NCBI GenBank assembly: GCA_964506245.1 | Contig: CAZDKK010000041.1 | Coordinates: 1-42,457, forward strand | Length of the DNA stretch: 42,457 nucleotides | Reading direction: 5' to 3' | Origin: CAZDKK01 sp964506245 | Lineage (GTDB): Bacteria; Eisenbacteria; RBG-16-71-46; CAIMUX01; WJJG01 | Shown: positions 16,840 through 25,278 of the stretch, in pieces | Layout: every line of letters starts with the position of its first letter | Position numbering within the stretch: the stretch's first letter is position 1 | Made by a program: the position numbers and the translations under genes | Notes under the pieces: model-generated | Seen by the model: the letters and a program-made list of their open reading frames with translations, nothing else | Databases searched by the model: none | What the model was told of the DNA's origin: nothing

Positions 16840-17232
16840 TTACTGATCGGCCGGCTTCTCGGCCTTGGGAGGCTTGGGCGCCTTCGGGGCTTTCGGGGGC
16901 TTCGCGGCCGCTGGCGTCGTCTCGGTCTTCTCAGCCTTCGGGGCCTTGGGGGCCTTCTCCGCCTTCTCGGTCTTCTCAGCCTTCTCGGTTGTCTCGGCCT
17001 TCTTGGCCGTCTCGGGCTTCGCGCCACCCTCTTCCATGCCGTACTTCTTGAGATAGCGCTCGACGCGTCCGGCCGTGTCGATCAGCTTCTGCCGCCCTGT
17101 GAAGAACGGATGGCAGTTGGAGCAGATCTCGATCTTGAGCTCCTTGCCGAGGGTCGTGCGCGTCTCGAACGTGTTGCCGCAGACGCACGTCACCGTGGTC
17201 TTGGCATACTTGGGATGGATGCCCTCTTTCAT
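16840..17232 (-). CDS. rpmE: Ribosomal protein bL31 with a long lysine-rich C-terminal tail
   Basis: 130 aa from the ATG at 17232, which has gaggaga upstream; a longer frame to 17283 is an Arg-rich artefact. The first 70 residues are bL31: KEGIHPKY, then VTCVCGNTF and EICSNCHPFFTG with the zinc-binding CxC and CxxC pairs, so this is the zinc form. The remaining 60 residues consist of short Lys-Ala-Glu-Pro units (KAEKTEK, KAPKAPK type), doubling the usual length. Such tails are likely disordered and could contact rRNA. It lies between rho and prfA. Confidence 0.93.
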   Translation of the reverse strand: MKEGIHPKYAKTTVTCVCGNTFETRTTLGKELKIEICSNCHPFFTGRQKLIDTAGRVERYLKKYGMEEGGAKPETAKKAETTEKAEKTEKAEKAPKAPKAEKTETTPAAAKPPKAPKAPKPPKAEKPADQ

Positions 17233-17486
17233 CGTCCGCCGATCTCCTCTCGCGCGCCGCACAGGACCCCGCGGTCCTCGCAAGGCGGTTCGTGACCCAA
17301 CCCGGCCGGCGCCGATGGCGCGCGTGCACGCCGACCTTTCGGATCACCCCCGCATGGCCTGGGGCGCTGTCGCATTCCGCCGGATCCTCACCGGCCGCGG
17401 CGCGACCCGCCTGGCCGTCCAGGGCACCCCGGTCACCCGACCGCCCGGCAAGGGACGAGTGGACGCCCGGTACCCAGGCCTGTCAT

Positions 17487-17515
17487 AAAAGCCAAGCGGT
17501 GAGCATACCACTTGG
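17487..17515 (-). terminator. Rho-independent terminator or attenuator downstream of rho
   Basis: Arms 17492-17501 and 17506-17515 pair at nine of ten positions around a 4-nt loop. On the minus strand the stem is followed by one C and then TTTT (17490-17487). It lies 155 nt after the rho stop and 255 nt before rpmE, so it can end the rho transcript or limit readthrough into rpmE-prfA-prmC. Confidence 0.55.
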
Positions 17516-17558
17516 ACGGTCAGCTCTTCCAGGGACTTCTCGCCCGATCGGCCAGCCC

Positions 17559-17598
17559 GGCGCCAACCCCGCTCCGGCGCCAACCCCGCTCCGGCGCC
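17559..17598. repeat. 17-bp tandem repeat, about 2.3 copies
   Basis: Unit ggcgccaaccccgctcc occurs at 17559-17575 and 17576-17592 and is followed by ggcgcc. The copies are perfect. Confidence 0.8.
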
Positions 17599-17669
17599 CC
17601 CGGGGCCCAGCCGCCAACCGCCGGCTGCCGTCCCGCGTGGCCCGCGGGCATCTTCTAACCGCCGGCCGT

Positions 17670-19172
17670 CTAGCCGTTCATTGCCTCCAGGAACTTTTTG
17701 TTCGTCTTGGTCTGGCTCATTTTCTCGACCAGGAATTCCATCGCCTCGACCGGGTTCATCTCGCTCAGGAACTTGCGAAGAATCCAGACCTTACGCAGGT
17801 CCTCCTCCGCCAGGAGCAGTTCCTCGCGGCGGGTACCCGAGCGGTTCAGGTCGATGGCCGGGAAGATGCGCTTGTCGGAGATACGACGGTCGAGGACCAG
17901 CTCCATGTTCCCCGTGCCCTTGAACTCCTCGAAGATCACCTCGTCCATGCGACTGCCGGTTTCGATCAAGGCGGTGGCGATGATCGTCAGCGAGCCGCCT
18001 TCTTCGATGTTGCGCGCGGCCCCGAAGAAACGCTTGGGCCGGTGCAGCGCGTTCGAATCGACACCACCCGAGAGGATCTTGCCGCTGTGGGGGACGACCG
18101 TGTTGTAGGCCCGCGCCAGTCGCGTGATCGAGTCGAGCAGGATGACGACGTCGTGCCGATGCTCGACGAGCCGGCGGGCCTTCTCGATGACCATCTCGGC
18201 GACTTGCACATGCCGTTCGGCGGGTTCGTCGAACGTCGAGCTGATGATCTCGGCGTTCACCGACCGCTCCATGTCGGTGACTTCCTCGGGCCGCTCGTCG
18301 ATGAGCAACACGATCAGCTTGACCTCGGCGTGATTCTCGAGGATTGCATTGGCCATCTTCTGGAGGATGATCGTCTTGCCTGCCTTGGGCGGCGACACGA
18401 TCAGCCCGCGCTGTCCTTTCCCCACCGGTGCCAGCAGATCGATGATCCGCGTGGTGATATCGCGGCTCTTCGTCTCCAGGCTCAGCTTCGAGTCGGGATA
18501 GAGCGGTGTGAGGTTGACGAAGAGGGTTTTCTGCTTGGCGACTTCGGGACTCTCGAAGTTCGTCGCCTCGACCCGCAGCAACGCAAAGTATCGCTCGCCG
18601 TCCTTCGGCGGACGCACCTGGCCCGAGACCGTGTCGCCCGTACGCAAGTCGAAGCGCTTGATCTGGGAGGGCGAGACGTAGATGTCATCCGGACTGGGCA
18701 GGTAGTTGTAGTCGGGTGAGCGCAGGAAGCCGTAGCCCTCCGGGAGGATCTCCAGCACGCCCTCGGCGAAGATGAGGCCGTTCTGTTGCGTCTGCGCCTC
18801 GAGGATCTTGAACATCAGCTCCTGCTTGCGTAGCCCGGTCGCGCCCTGCACGCCCAGATCCTGGGCGATCTTGACCAGGTCCGTGATGGTCTTGCGCTTC
18901 ATCACGGTCAGGTCCATCGAGCTTGCCTCGCCGCCCTCCCGCGCCTCGCGGGGAACCGCAGGGATCGCTCGCACCTCGTCGCCGTTCTCGGCGAATTCCC
19001 GGGTCTCGACGACCACTTCCCTGGGCTCTTGCGGCTCCTGGGCGCGCACAGCTCTTTCCCGCACCGGGGTGCGGCTCCGCACATGGCGCTCTTCGCCGTT
19101 GTCGGCCTGCCGCGTGGCCGCGCCGGAGCGGCCCATCCGTCCTTCCGTGGTTCTCGCTTGTCTGGGAGTCAT
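17670..19172 (-). CDS. rho: Transcription termination factor Rho
   Basis: 500 aa from the ATG at 19172; a GTG at 19205 would add 11 residues but has no ribosome site. Rho is the hexameric RNA-DNA helicase that ends transcription. The N-terminal 95 residues are Arg/Glu-rich and probably disordered, an extension beyond the E. coli length. Then come the Rho-N helices (DLVKIAQDLG), the RNA-binding cold-shock-like domain (EILPEGYGFLRSPDYNY, DIYVSPSQIKRFDLR) and the ATPase with Walker A PPKAGKT, Walker B VVILLDSITR and the Q/R-loop region near SGGVD. It has its own promoter with a leader of about 190 nt and is followed by rpmE. Confidence 0.96.
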   Translation of the reverse strand: MTPRQARTTEGRMGRSGAATRQADNGEERHVRSRTPVRERAVRAQEPQEPREVVVETREFAENGDEVRAIPAVPREAREGGEASSMDLTVMKRKTITDLVKIAQDLGVQGATGLRKQELMFKILEAQTQQNGLIFAEGVLEILPEGYGFLRSPDYNYLPSPDDIYVSPSQIKRFDLRTGDTVSGQVRPPKDGERYFALLRVEATNFESPEVAKQKTLFVNLTPLYPDSKLSLETKSRDITTRIIDLLAPVGKGQRGLIVSPPKAGKTIILQKMANAILENHAEVKLIVLLIDERPEEVTDMERSVNAEIISSTFDEPAERHVQVAEMVIEKARRLVEHRHDVVILLDSITRLARAYNTVVPHSGKILSGGVDSNALHRPKRFFGAARNIEEGGSLTIIATALIETGSRMDEVIFEEFKGTGNMELVLDRRISDKRIFPAIDLNRSGTRREELLLAEEDLRKVWILRKFLSEMNPVEAMEFLVEKMSQTKTNKKFLEAMNG

Positions 19173-19205
19173 ACCACCCCGCTCTCCGTTTCGCGTGTCA
19201 GTCAC

Positions 19206-19786
19206 TACGCCGGTTCAGGGCGCGACACAGAAAACCTATGTCAGGGAAATCCACTGATCCCCCGGGAGCCTGTCTACCCACCCGGTGGGGGCGCAACCCG
19301 AGACGGCGCTTTGTCTCAAGCACGAATCAGCGCACGGATTGGGGATCAGGGAGAATGCTGATTTGACCACGCGGCGCTTCATGCGCCTTCACCACACGAT
19401 GCTAGTTGAGTGCCCCGGGCATGTCAATGGGTTTCGTCGACCCGGCATTCTGCGCACCCGCGGGCCCGACCGTCGACCGCGAGACCCGGTCGCGGGCACT
19501 CCCGAGGCAGGGCGTCCACTCCCCAACCACCTATCGTCCACCCACTCCCCGTCGCTGTGCCACCGTTTATTTCGGCCGCCGGCGTCGGAATCTGAACAGC
19601 GCTTCGGCATCCTCGTCGCGCATCCGTCCCCGCGGCCCAGGTGCGCCCCGCAGGACCTTGCGCGACCTCCGACCCGGTCGGGAAGGCTGCCACCGGAACC
19701 GGGAAGGTAGATCCGCGGACACGGGGGTGTCAACCCGTTCGCTGCACACTCGAGAGGGACGGAAGCCACCGCGCATCCTACCGCCG
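19206..19786. other. Intergenic region between priA and rho
   Basis: 581 bp without a gene I recognise. It holds a good minus-strand promoter for rho (19399-19427) and a weaker minus-strand promoter-like pair further upstream (TTGACA 19733-19728, 18-bp spacer, TACCTT 19709-19704). A minus-strand frame of 89 codons (19693-19424) has no conserved character that I can see. Confidence 0.6.
19399..19427 (-). promoter_or_regulatory. Sigma70-type promoter for rho
   Basis: On the minus strand TTGACA (19427-19422), a 17-bp spacer (19421-19405) and TAGCAT (19404-19399). The -35 is perfect. The predicted transcript starts near 19392 and carries a leader of about 190-220 nt before rho, long enough for the leader autoregulation known for rho in other bacteria. 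Confidence 0.6.
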
Positions 19787-22084
19787 CTAGAGCATGCTGA
19801 CCGGATCCACGTCGGCTTGTACCCGCACGCGAGCCTCCGCGCGACCCGCCAACGACACACCAGCCTTTGCACGAGCCTCGACGTCCGCGCGCGCCGGCTC
19901 AACGGCCTGGTGCAGCAAGTCTGTCAGGGCCCCCGCGCGGCCGGCGATCAGTGTCAGGTGCCATCGATACTGCCCCTTGAGTCTGCTCAGCGGCATGGGT
20001 GCCGGGCCCAAGAGGATCAGCCCGGAGGCGCCGGCAAGCCGATCGGCCTCGAATTGCGCGCGGCGGATGACCGCGGGCTCGTCGGGGCCGTCGAACAGCA
20101 GGTTCGCCATGCGGCGATGAGGCGGGTATCCCAGCGGCCGCCGTTCCTCGAGCTCGCGCCGGTAGAAGCGCTCGTAGTCCTGCAGCGCTGCCGCCACGAT
20201 GACGTGGTGGTCGGGCAGGTACGTCTGGAACACGACCTGTCCCGGCTTCCGGCCTCGGCCCGCACGCCCGGCCACCTGGGTGAGGAGCTGAAACGCGCGC
20301 TCCTGCCCGCGGAAGTCGGGCAGCCCCATCTCGCGATCGGCGTTGATCACCCCGACGAGCGTGACGTGCGGGAAGTCGAAACCCTTGGCCACCATCTGCG
20401 TTCCGAGCAGAACATCGGCCTCGCCCCGCTCGAAGGCAGCCACCATGGCGGCGAGCGACCCACGCTTGCGCGTGGAATCGAGGTCCATGCGCAGGACGCG
20501 CGCCTGCGGCAGATGGTGGGCCAGCGCGGCCTCCACACGCTGCGTCCCGAAGCCGGTGAAGGCGAAGTCCGAACCGCCGCAGCCGGGGCACGCAGACACA
20601 TCGCGCAGGGTGTGATTGCAGTAATGACAGCGCAGGACCTTCTCGGCCCGGTGGTGCGTCAGGATCACGCTGCAGCGCGGACACTCGAAGACATAGCCGC
20701 AGGCTCGGCACTGCACGCTGGTCGAGAAGCCCCGCCGGTTCAGGAACAGGATCGCCTGATCGCGCGCCGCCAGCGTCGCCCGCAGGCGATCAACCAAGAA
20801 GGGCGAGAGCGGATCGAGCGGGTCGCGCTCCCCCGCGCTCACGACGCGCACCCCGTCCGGCTCGACGGCCCCCGTGCCCGCGACGGGCCCCGCGCCCGCG
20901 ACGGACCTGGCACCTGCGCCCGGCCCCACGGCTGCGACGGACCCGGCGCGCGCGACAGGCCCCCCGACTGCAACGGGCCCCGCACCCGCGCCCCCTCCCG
21001 GCGCCACGACGCTGCGCAGGTCGATGAGCGTGACCTCCGGCCGCGGACGGCCGTCCACGCGCTGCGGCAGCAGCAGGCGCTCGTACTTCCCCCGGTCCGC
21101 GTTGCCGCTCGACTCGAGAGAAGGCGTGGCCGAGCCCAGGACCGTGACCGCGCCCTCGATGCGGGCACGCATGAGCGCGGTGTCGCGGCCGTGGTAGCGG
21201 GGCGTCTCGGCCTGCTTGTACGACGGCTCGTGCTCCTCGTCGACCACGATCAGCCCGAGGTCGCGCACGGGCGCGAAGACGGCCGAGCGCGCACCGACGA
21301 TCACGCGCGCCTCCCCCTCGTGCGCGCGCCACCAGGCTCTACGCCGCTCGCCGGGTTTGAGCTGGCTGTGGTACTCGGCCACGCGATCGCCGAAGCGTTC
21401 TCGCACCCAGCGGACGATCTGCGTCCCCAGCGCGATCTCGGGGACGAGAAAGAGCACGCTGCGGCCCTGGGCCAAGGCCGCCTGCGTCGCGCGCAGATAG
21501 ACCTCGGTCTTCCCGCTGCCGGTGACGCCCTCGAGCAGAAAGGTCCGCGCCCCTCCCGCTGACAGGCCAGCTCCGATGCGCTCCACGGCCGCTCGTTGGT
21601 CGGGATTGAGCACGATCGGGCCACCGCCGTCCGACGCACCTTCCGCATCGCCCCCTGCGGCGGCCACCGCCCGCGCGGCGCCGTCCGGGCTCGTGCCTAC
21701 GGCGCTCGACGCATCGCCGGCGCGCGGCGGTCGCGCCACGGACTGCGGCACCATCGCCTCCAGCACCATCCCGATGGGAGCCACGTAGTACCCAGCCATC
21801 CACTCGGCGAGCTTGATCATCGCGGGACTGAGCAGGACTGGCTCGGGGTCGAGATCCTGGATGGGCTTGAGCGCCACGCCCGCGGCCGCGCGCGGCAGTC
21901 TCCCCGGTGGATGCAGGACGAGCACGAAACCCACCGCGCGCCGCCCGCGCAGCGGCAGGCCCACCCGATGCCCGGCCTGCAGGCGCCCGGCCAGCTCCTC
22001 GGGAACGCTGTAGTGGAGTGGTCGCGTCAAGGCCAGCGGCAACGCCACCTCGGCAACCCAGGCAAGAGGAACCACGTTCAGCAC
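19787..22084 (-). CDS. priA: Primosomal protein N' (replication restart helicase PriA)
   Basis: 765 aa, normal PriA length. An N-terminal DNA-binding domain precedes the superfamily 2 helicase core: Walker A GVTGSGKTE near residue 190, DEEH box in VVDEEHEPSYKQ near 283 and RYHGRDTAL. The zinc-binding insert near residues 461-505 shows CRACGY, CPRC, CHYC and CPGCGG, giving four CxxC pairs. PriA reloads the replisome at stalled forks. Between the DEEH region and the zinc insert, about residues 358-408, is a Gly/Ala/Pro/Val-rich insertion built of repeated 18-bp-scale units. The gene lies upstream of rho on the same strand but is separated by 580 bp. Confidence 0.95.
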   Translation of the reverse strand: MLNVVPLAWVAEVALPLALTRPLHYSVPEELAGRLQAGHRVGLPLRGRRAVGFVLVLHPPGRLPRAAAGVALKPIQDLDPEPVLLSPAMIKLAEWMAGYYVAPIGMVLEAMVPQSVARPPRAGDASSAVGTSPDGAARAVAAAGGDAEGASDGGGPIVLNPDQRAAVERIGAGLSAGGARTFLLEGVTGSGKTEVYLRATQAALAQGRSVLFLVPEIALGTQIVRWVRERFGDRVAEYHSQLKPGERRRAWWRAHEGEARVIVGARSAVFAPVRDLGLIVVDEEHEPSYKQAETPRYHGRDTALMRARIEGAVTVLGSATPSLESSGNADRGKYERLLLPQRVDGRPRPEVTLIDLRSVVAPGGGAGAGPVAVGGPVARAGSVAAVGPGAGARSVAGAGPVAGTGAVEPDGVRVVSAGERDPLDPLSPFLVDRLRATLAARDQAILFLNRRGFSTSVQCRACGYVFECPRCSVILTHHRAEKVLRCHYCNHTLRDVSACPGCGGSDFAFTGFGTQRVEAALAHHLPQARVLRMDLDSTRKRGSLAAMVAAFERGEADVLLGTQMVAKGFDFPHVTLVGVINADREMGLPDFRGQERAFQLLTQVAGRAGRGRKPGQVVFQTYLPDHHVIVAAALQDYERFYRRELEERRPLGYPPHRRMANLLFDGPDEPAVIRRAQFEADRLAGASGLILLGPAPMPLSRLKGQYRWHLTLIAGRAGALTDLLHQAVEPARADVEARAKAGVSLAGRAEARVRVQADVDPVSML
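20862..21005 (-). repeat. In-frame degenerate repeats encoding the PriA linker
   Basis: Repeated GC-rich units near 18 bp (core gcgacgggccccgc, seen on the plus strand) encode alternating AGPVAG/AGSVAA-type segments inside PriA. The frame is kept throughout. Confidence 0.65.
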
Positions 22085-22142
22085 CCCGCACCGGGGGCGA
22101 GCGCGACGCTCCGAGCCCTATCTCAGCCCGTCCCGGTCCTGA

Positions 22143-22154
22143 CCGGAATTCCGG
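22143..22154. promoter_or_regulatory. Perfect 12-bp palindrome upstream of priA
   Basis: CCGGAATTCCGG is a perfect palindrome 59 bp before the priA start, with partly matching flanks. It could be an operator or a leader hairpin. No protein is implied by the sequence. Confidence 0.3.
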
Positions 22155-22200
22155 AACGGTCCTTGATTCGGACGCGCCGCCTGCGCCCCACCCGGTGCGG

Positions 22201-22206
22201 AGTATA
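22201..22206 (-). promoter_or_regulatory. Possible -10 element for priA
   Basis: TATACT on the minus strand (22206-22201), about 115 bp before the priA start, stands out in GC-rich DNA. No convincing -35 is seen at the proper distance. Confidence 0.35.
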
Positions 22207-22350
22207 GCGAATGGGGTGCCAGCGTTCTTCTACCCGATCCGCGCAGCGAACCGGTGCGCAGGACGCGTGCGCATCTTGACTGCCCACGCCCCGGCCCGCT
22301 CCCCGGGCCCGCGCCGGCCTGCGCCGCGTGTCCGCCCGCGCCCCGGCCGG

Positions 22351-22755
22351 CTAGAATCCGATCGCCGTCTCCCCGGGCTTCGGCACCAGCCCCAGCAGGC
22401 TGCGGATCTGGTCGATCAAATCGACCGGGCGGAAGGGCTTGGTGATGTAGGCGCTCGCACCAACCTGCAGGCCGCGGGCGCGGTCTTCCTCGCCGTGCTT
22501 GGCCGTGAGCAGAATGATGGGGGTCTCGGCAAAGCGCTCGTCGGCGCGCAGGCGGCGGCACACCTCGTAGCCATCCAGGTCGGGCATGAGGATGTCCAGC
22601 ACGATGAGGTCGGGATTGCTCCGATCGGCCTGCTCGATCGCCTCCTGGCCGCTCATCGCGGTGATGACCTCATAGCCTTCCATCCCCAGGCTGAATTCGA
22701 GAATGTGTGCAATGTAGACCTCGTCATCGACGACGAGGATGCGCTTGCGCTTCAC
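22351..22755 (-). CDS. Single-domain response regulator (CheY/DivK-like)
   Basis: 134 aa from the GTG at 22755, which has a ggaggaagg ribosome site; an ATG at 22818 would overlap the preceding gene. It is a stand-alone receiver domain: acidic pair DD (residues 10-11), phosphoacceptor Asp54 in VLDILMPDLDG, the Thr in LLTAKHG and the Lys in YITKPF. There is no output domain, so it acts by protein contact or as a phosphorelay intermediate. It lies 59 bp after the receiver-GGDEF gene on the same strand, and the two are probably co-transcribed. No histidine kinase is adjacent. Confidence 0.9.
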   Translation of the reverse strand: MKRKRILVVDDEVYIAHILEFSLGMEGYEVITAMSGQEAIEQADRSNPDLIVLDILMPDLDGYEVCRRLRADERFAETPIILLTAKHGEEDRARGLQVGASAYITKPFRPVDLIDQIRSLLGLVPKPGETAIGF

Positions 22756-22814
22756 TGCCTGCCTTCCTCCCTGACGGTCATCTGACCCGGGCCGCGGGGC
22801 GCCCGGGAAACGCA

Positions 22815-23759
22815 TCATGCCGCTCTGCGTTCCCAGACGACGATGCTACCAGTGCTCTGCTTGCCCAGGTGTTTGAGCTCAGCCGCTTTCTGGCTGATCT
22901 CGCCAATATGGACGTCTTCGCCGGGCTGGACGCTGACGCCGGCGATCGTGACGGTCATGAGCGGGAATCGTGTGGCGCGACCGGAACGGTCGTGGGTCTC
23001 GATGTAGCCCTTGTCCCGGTCTTCGGGTGCGTAGAGCTTGGGAGCCTTCGCGTCGAACTCGCGGACGATCTCCTGAGCTACGGCCTGGGCGTGATCCTGA
23101 TCGACGACGAGAATGAAGTCGTCGCCGCCGATGTGTCCCACGAAATCCCCGCTCGATCCCTCCAGACTCACCGCCGACACGATGATCGAGGCGATGACCT
23201 TGATCACCTCGTCACCCTTGCGGAAGCTGTAGCAATCGTTGAACGCCTTGAAGTTGTCGAGGTCGACATAGAGGAAGGCGAAGGGCCGCGTGCCGCACAG
23301 GCGCGCACGCAGCTCCTTCTCAATGGCGATGTTGCCGGGCAGCCCAGTGAGCGGATTGGCCGCCCGCTGGAGCTGGCTCCACTGCAGGATGTTCCTCACC
23401 CGGACGAGTAGCTCCTCGACCTCGTAGGGCTTCGTCAGATAGTCGTTGGCACCCCCCGAGAGCCCCCGGATGCGGTCCTCTTGCTCCGAACGAGCGGTCA
23501 GCATGATCACCGGGATGTTGGCCGTGGTGATCTCGGACTTCAGGGCATGACAGACTTCGTAGCCGTTCATACCCGGCATCATGACGTCCAGCAGGATGAG
23601 GTCGGGCGTATCCTCGGCCACCATCCGCAACGCCTCCTCGCCGTCCTGTGCTACGCGCACGTCATAGCCGGTGCGTTCCAGCTGCATTCTCAGGATGGTT
23701 CGCAGGCTGACGTCGTCCTCCACGACGAGGATCCGCCCTTCGGCGCTGTTCTCGGCCAT
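22815..23759 (-). CDS. Response regulator with GGDEF-type output domain (PleD-like)
   Basis: 314 aa from the ATG at 23759, with ggagggg just upstream. The receiver (residues 9-122) has E14-D15-D16, Asp58 in LLDVMMPGMNG, Thr in LTARSEQ and Lys in LTKPY. The second half is a GGDEF domain with the DLDNFKAFND metal and substrate region and, near residue 200, GGDDF instead of GGDEF. The change of the catalytic Glu to Asp keeps the charge, so diguanylate cyclase activity is possible but not certain. There is no obvious RxxD inhibitory site where I looked. It precedes the single-domain regulator and would be switched by phosphorylation. Confidence 0.9.
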   Translation of the reverse strand: MAENSAEGRILVVEDDVSLRTILRMQLERTGYDVRVAQDGEEALRMVAEDTPDLILLDVMMPGMNGYEVCHALKSEITTANIPVIMLTARSEQEDRIRGLSGGANDYLTKPYEVEELLVRVRNILQWSQLQRAANPLTGLPGNIAIEKELRARLCGTRPFAFLYVDLDNFKAFNDCYSFRKGDEVIKVIASIIVSAVSLEGSSGDFVGHIGGDDFILVVDQDHAQAVAQEIVREFDAKAPKLYAPEDRDKGYIETHDRSGRATRFPLMTVTIAGVSVQPGEDVHIGEISQKAAELKHLGKQSTGSIVVWERRAA

Positions 23760-23846
23760 CGCCCCTCCGCTGGATTCGAGGCTGGGATGTCGTGCCGCCG
23801 AGTTACCCATCGGGATGGCCCGATCCCTTGATTAGCGGGTCGCTCG

Positions 23847-23866
23847 GGCCAACCTCCAGGTTGGTC
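23847..23866. terminator. Stem-loop downstream of tsaD
   Basis: Arms ggccaacc (23847-23854) and ggttggtc (23859-23866) pair over eight positions (one wobble) around a TCCA loop, between the tsaD stop and the receiver-GGDEF gene. There is no T-tract on the minus strand, so terminator function is uncertain. Confidence 0.35.
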
Positions 23867-24018
23867 GATCCGATGCCCGCGCTGAGGTTGGGCAGGTATC
23901 GCCAACTGGCGCGGGTTGCAGAGCGCACGCCGGAGGCAGGTGGTCTTGCATTCCGCACGCTGCTGCTTGGCGGGGATCAGCCGCAGGGGTCGGGGCCGGC
24001 CACGGGGGCTGACCGACG

Positions 24019-25086
24019 TCAGGACTGGTGAGCGTAGAAACCGCTCCAGTCGTCCAGATTGGGCACGGCCGCCAGATCCAGGGTCGATGACAAGCCGCGC
24101 CGCAGGTACTGCAGTGCAGTCATGCCAACCATCGCCGCGTTGTCGCCGCACAGATCGCGCGATGGAATCGTCAGATCCAGGTCTCGCTCGCGGGCCCCGT
24201 GCTCGAGCGCCTGCCGCAGGCGGGGATTGGCCGCTACCCCACCCGCCACGACGATCCGGCGGACCCCGGATTGCTCCGCCGCGCACCAGAGCTTTTCCGC
24301 CAGGACGTCCACCACGGCCGCCTCGAAGCTGGCCGCGACATCGGCCACGAATCGCTCTCGCTCATTCGGTGCCGCCGGCTCTGCGGGCCAACCCCGGCCG
24401 TCGAGATGGAGCTTTACGGCCGTCTTCAGCCCGCTGAAGCTCAAGTCGAGGCCGCCGCTCTCGATGCCCAGCCAGGCGCGCGGAAACGCGTGCGCATCGG
24501 GTCGTCCAGCAGCCGCCGCGCGCGACAGGGCTGCACCGCCCGGGAACCCCATGCCGAGCATCTTCGCCACCTTGTCGAAGGCTTCCCCGGCGGCGTCGTC
24601 CCGCGTGGCCCCCAGGAGATCCCAGCCGCCCCACGCGCGAACCAGGACCAGTTCCGTGTGCCCACCGGACGCCACCAGACCGACGAAGGGCGGGCTCACC
24701 AGATCCTCTCCGCGCTCCAGCGCCGCCGCCGCCAGGTGGGCCTCGACGTGATTGACCCCGATGACCGGGATCCCGAGGCCGTAGGCCAGGGCCTTGCCCA
24801 AGGAGAGACCGACCAACAGGGACCCGATGAGGCCGGGCCCGTTGGTGACGGCCACGGCTCCCAGGTCGGCCAGCCCGACGCCGGCGTCGGCCAGTGCCCG
24901 CCGCAGCACGGGGCCGATGAGGCGCAGATGCTCGCGCGAGGCCAGTTCGGGAACGATGCCCGCGTAGTCGGCGTGAACGAGGTGCGACGAAACGACGCTG
25001 CTGAGCAGATCGGCCCCGCCCGGCCGGTCGCGCAACACCGCCGCGCAGGTGTCATCGCACGAGGTTTCGATCGCCAACAGCAGCAA
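24019..25086 (-). CDS. tsaD: tRNA N6-adenosine threonylcarbamoyltransferase TsaD
   Basis: 355 aa from the TTG at 25086, with AGGAG 5 nt upstream. This start gives the expected LAIETSCDDT N-terminus, whereas the frame upstream to 25557 is low-complexity. TsaD transfers threonylcarbamoyl to A37 of ANN-decoding tRNAs. The metal and ATP-binding signatures are present: GVNHVEAHLAAA (HxxxH), SGGHTELVLV, the GEAFDKVAKMLGMGFPGG loop, SFSGLKTAV, VVAGGVAANPRLR and CGDNAAMVG. The gene is divergent from the phospholipase-like gene, with a 340-bp gap that contains 20-bp repeats. Confidence 0.95.
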   Translation of the reverse strand: MLLLAIETSCDDTCAAVLRDRPGGADLLSSVVSSHLVHADYAGIVPELASREHLRLIGPVLRRALADAGVGLADLGAVAVTNGPGLIGSLLVGLSLGKALAYGLGIPVIGVNHVEAHLAAAALERGEDLVSPPFVGLVASGGHTELVLVRAWGGWDLLGATRDDAAGEAFDKVAKMLGMGFPGGAALSRAAAAGRPDAHAFPRAWLGIESGGLDLSFSGLKTAVKLHLDGRGWPAEPAAPNERERFVADVAASFEAAVVDVLAEKLWCAAEQSGVRRIVVAGGVAANPRLRQALEHGARERDLDLTIPSRDLCGDNAAMVGMTALQYLRRGLSSTLDLAAVPNLDDWSGFYAHQS

Positions 25087-25182
25087 GGTATCTCCTGGAT
25101 CATCGGGGCATCCTGCCCCGGTCTTGCGCCATCGCCGCACTGGCGGTCGCTGCGCCTGCGGGTGCGGCGACCGCGAGCCTAC

Positions 25183-25242
25183 CACGCGCGCCCGTGTCCC
25201 GCCATGCGCACCCGAGTCCCGCCACGCGCCGCCCAACCCCCG
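25183..25242. repeat. 20-bp repeats, two full copies and one partial
   Basis: Units 25183-25202 and 25203-25222 share the form ca(c/t)gcgc(g/a)cccg(t/a)gtcccgc; a degenerate third follows. A further copy of the tccgagtcccgc part is at 25376-25393. They resemble the 20-bp units at 28551-28620, which share gcgcacccg(a/g)g. Confidence 0.7.
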
Positions 25243-25248
25243 TGCACG

Positions 25249-25278
25249 TTGCCGCGGCGCACCCGCGAAAGGTATAAT
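25249..25278 (+). promoter_or_regulatory. Sigma70-type promoter for the PLD-like gene
   Basis: TTGCCG (25249-25254), an 18-bp spacer and a perfect TATAAT (25273-25278). The perfect -10 in such GC-rich sequence is unlikely to be chance. The leader to the start codon is about 140 nt. Confidence 0.65.

Larger units (their letters stand above)
17233..17669. other. Intergenic region between rho and rpmE
   Basis: 437 bp with no gene. It contains a stem-loop followed by TTTT on the minus strand (annotated), a 17-bp tandem repeat (17559-17598) and the rpmE ribosome site. The rest is GC-rich without a pattern I recognise. Confidence 0.65.

Noticed and set aside
19424..19693. Minus-strand 89-codon frame as a small gene between priA and rho
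   Set aside because: The promoter-like pair upstream is weak (18-bp spacer, TACCTT) and the protein shows no recognisable feature.
19406..21562. 718-codon plus-strand frame opposite priA
   Set aside because: It is a shadow of priA with no recognisable domain.
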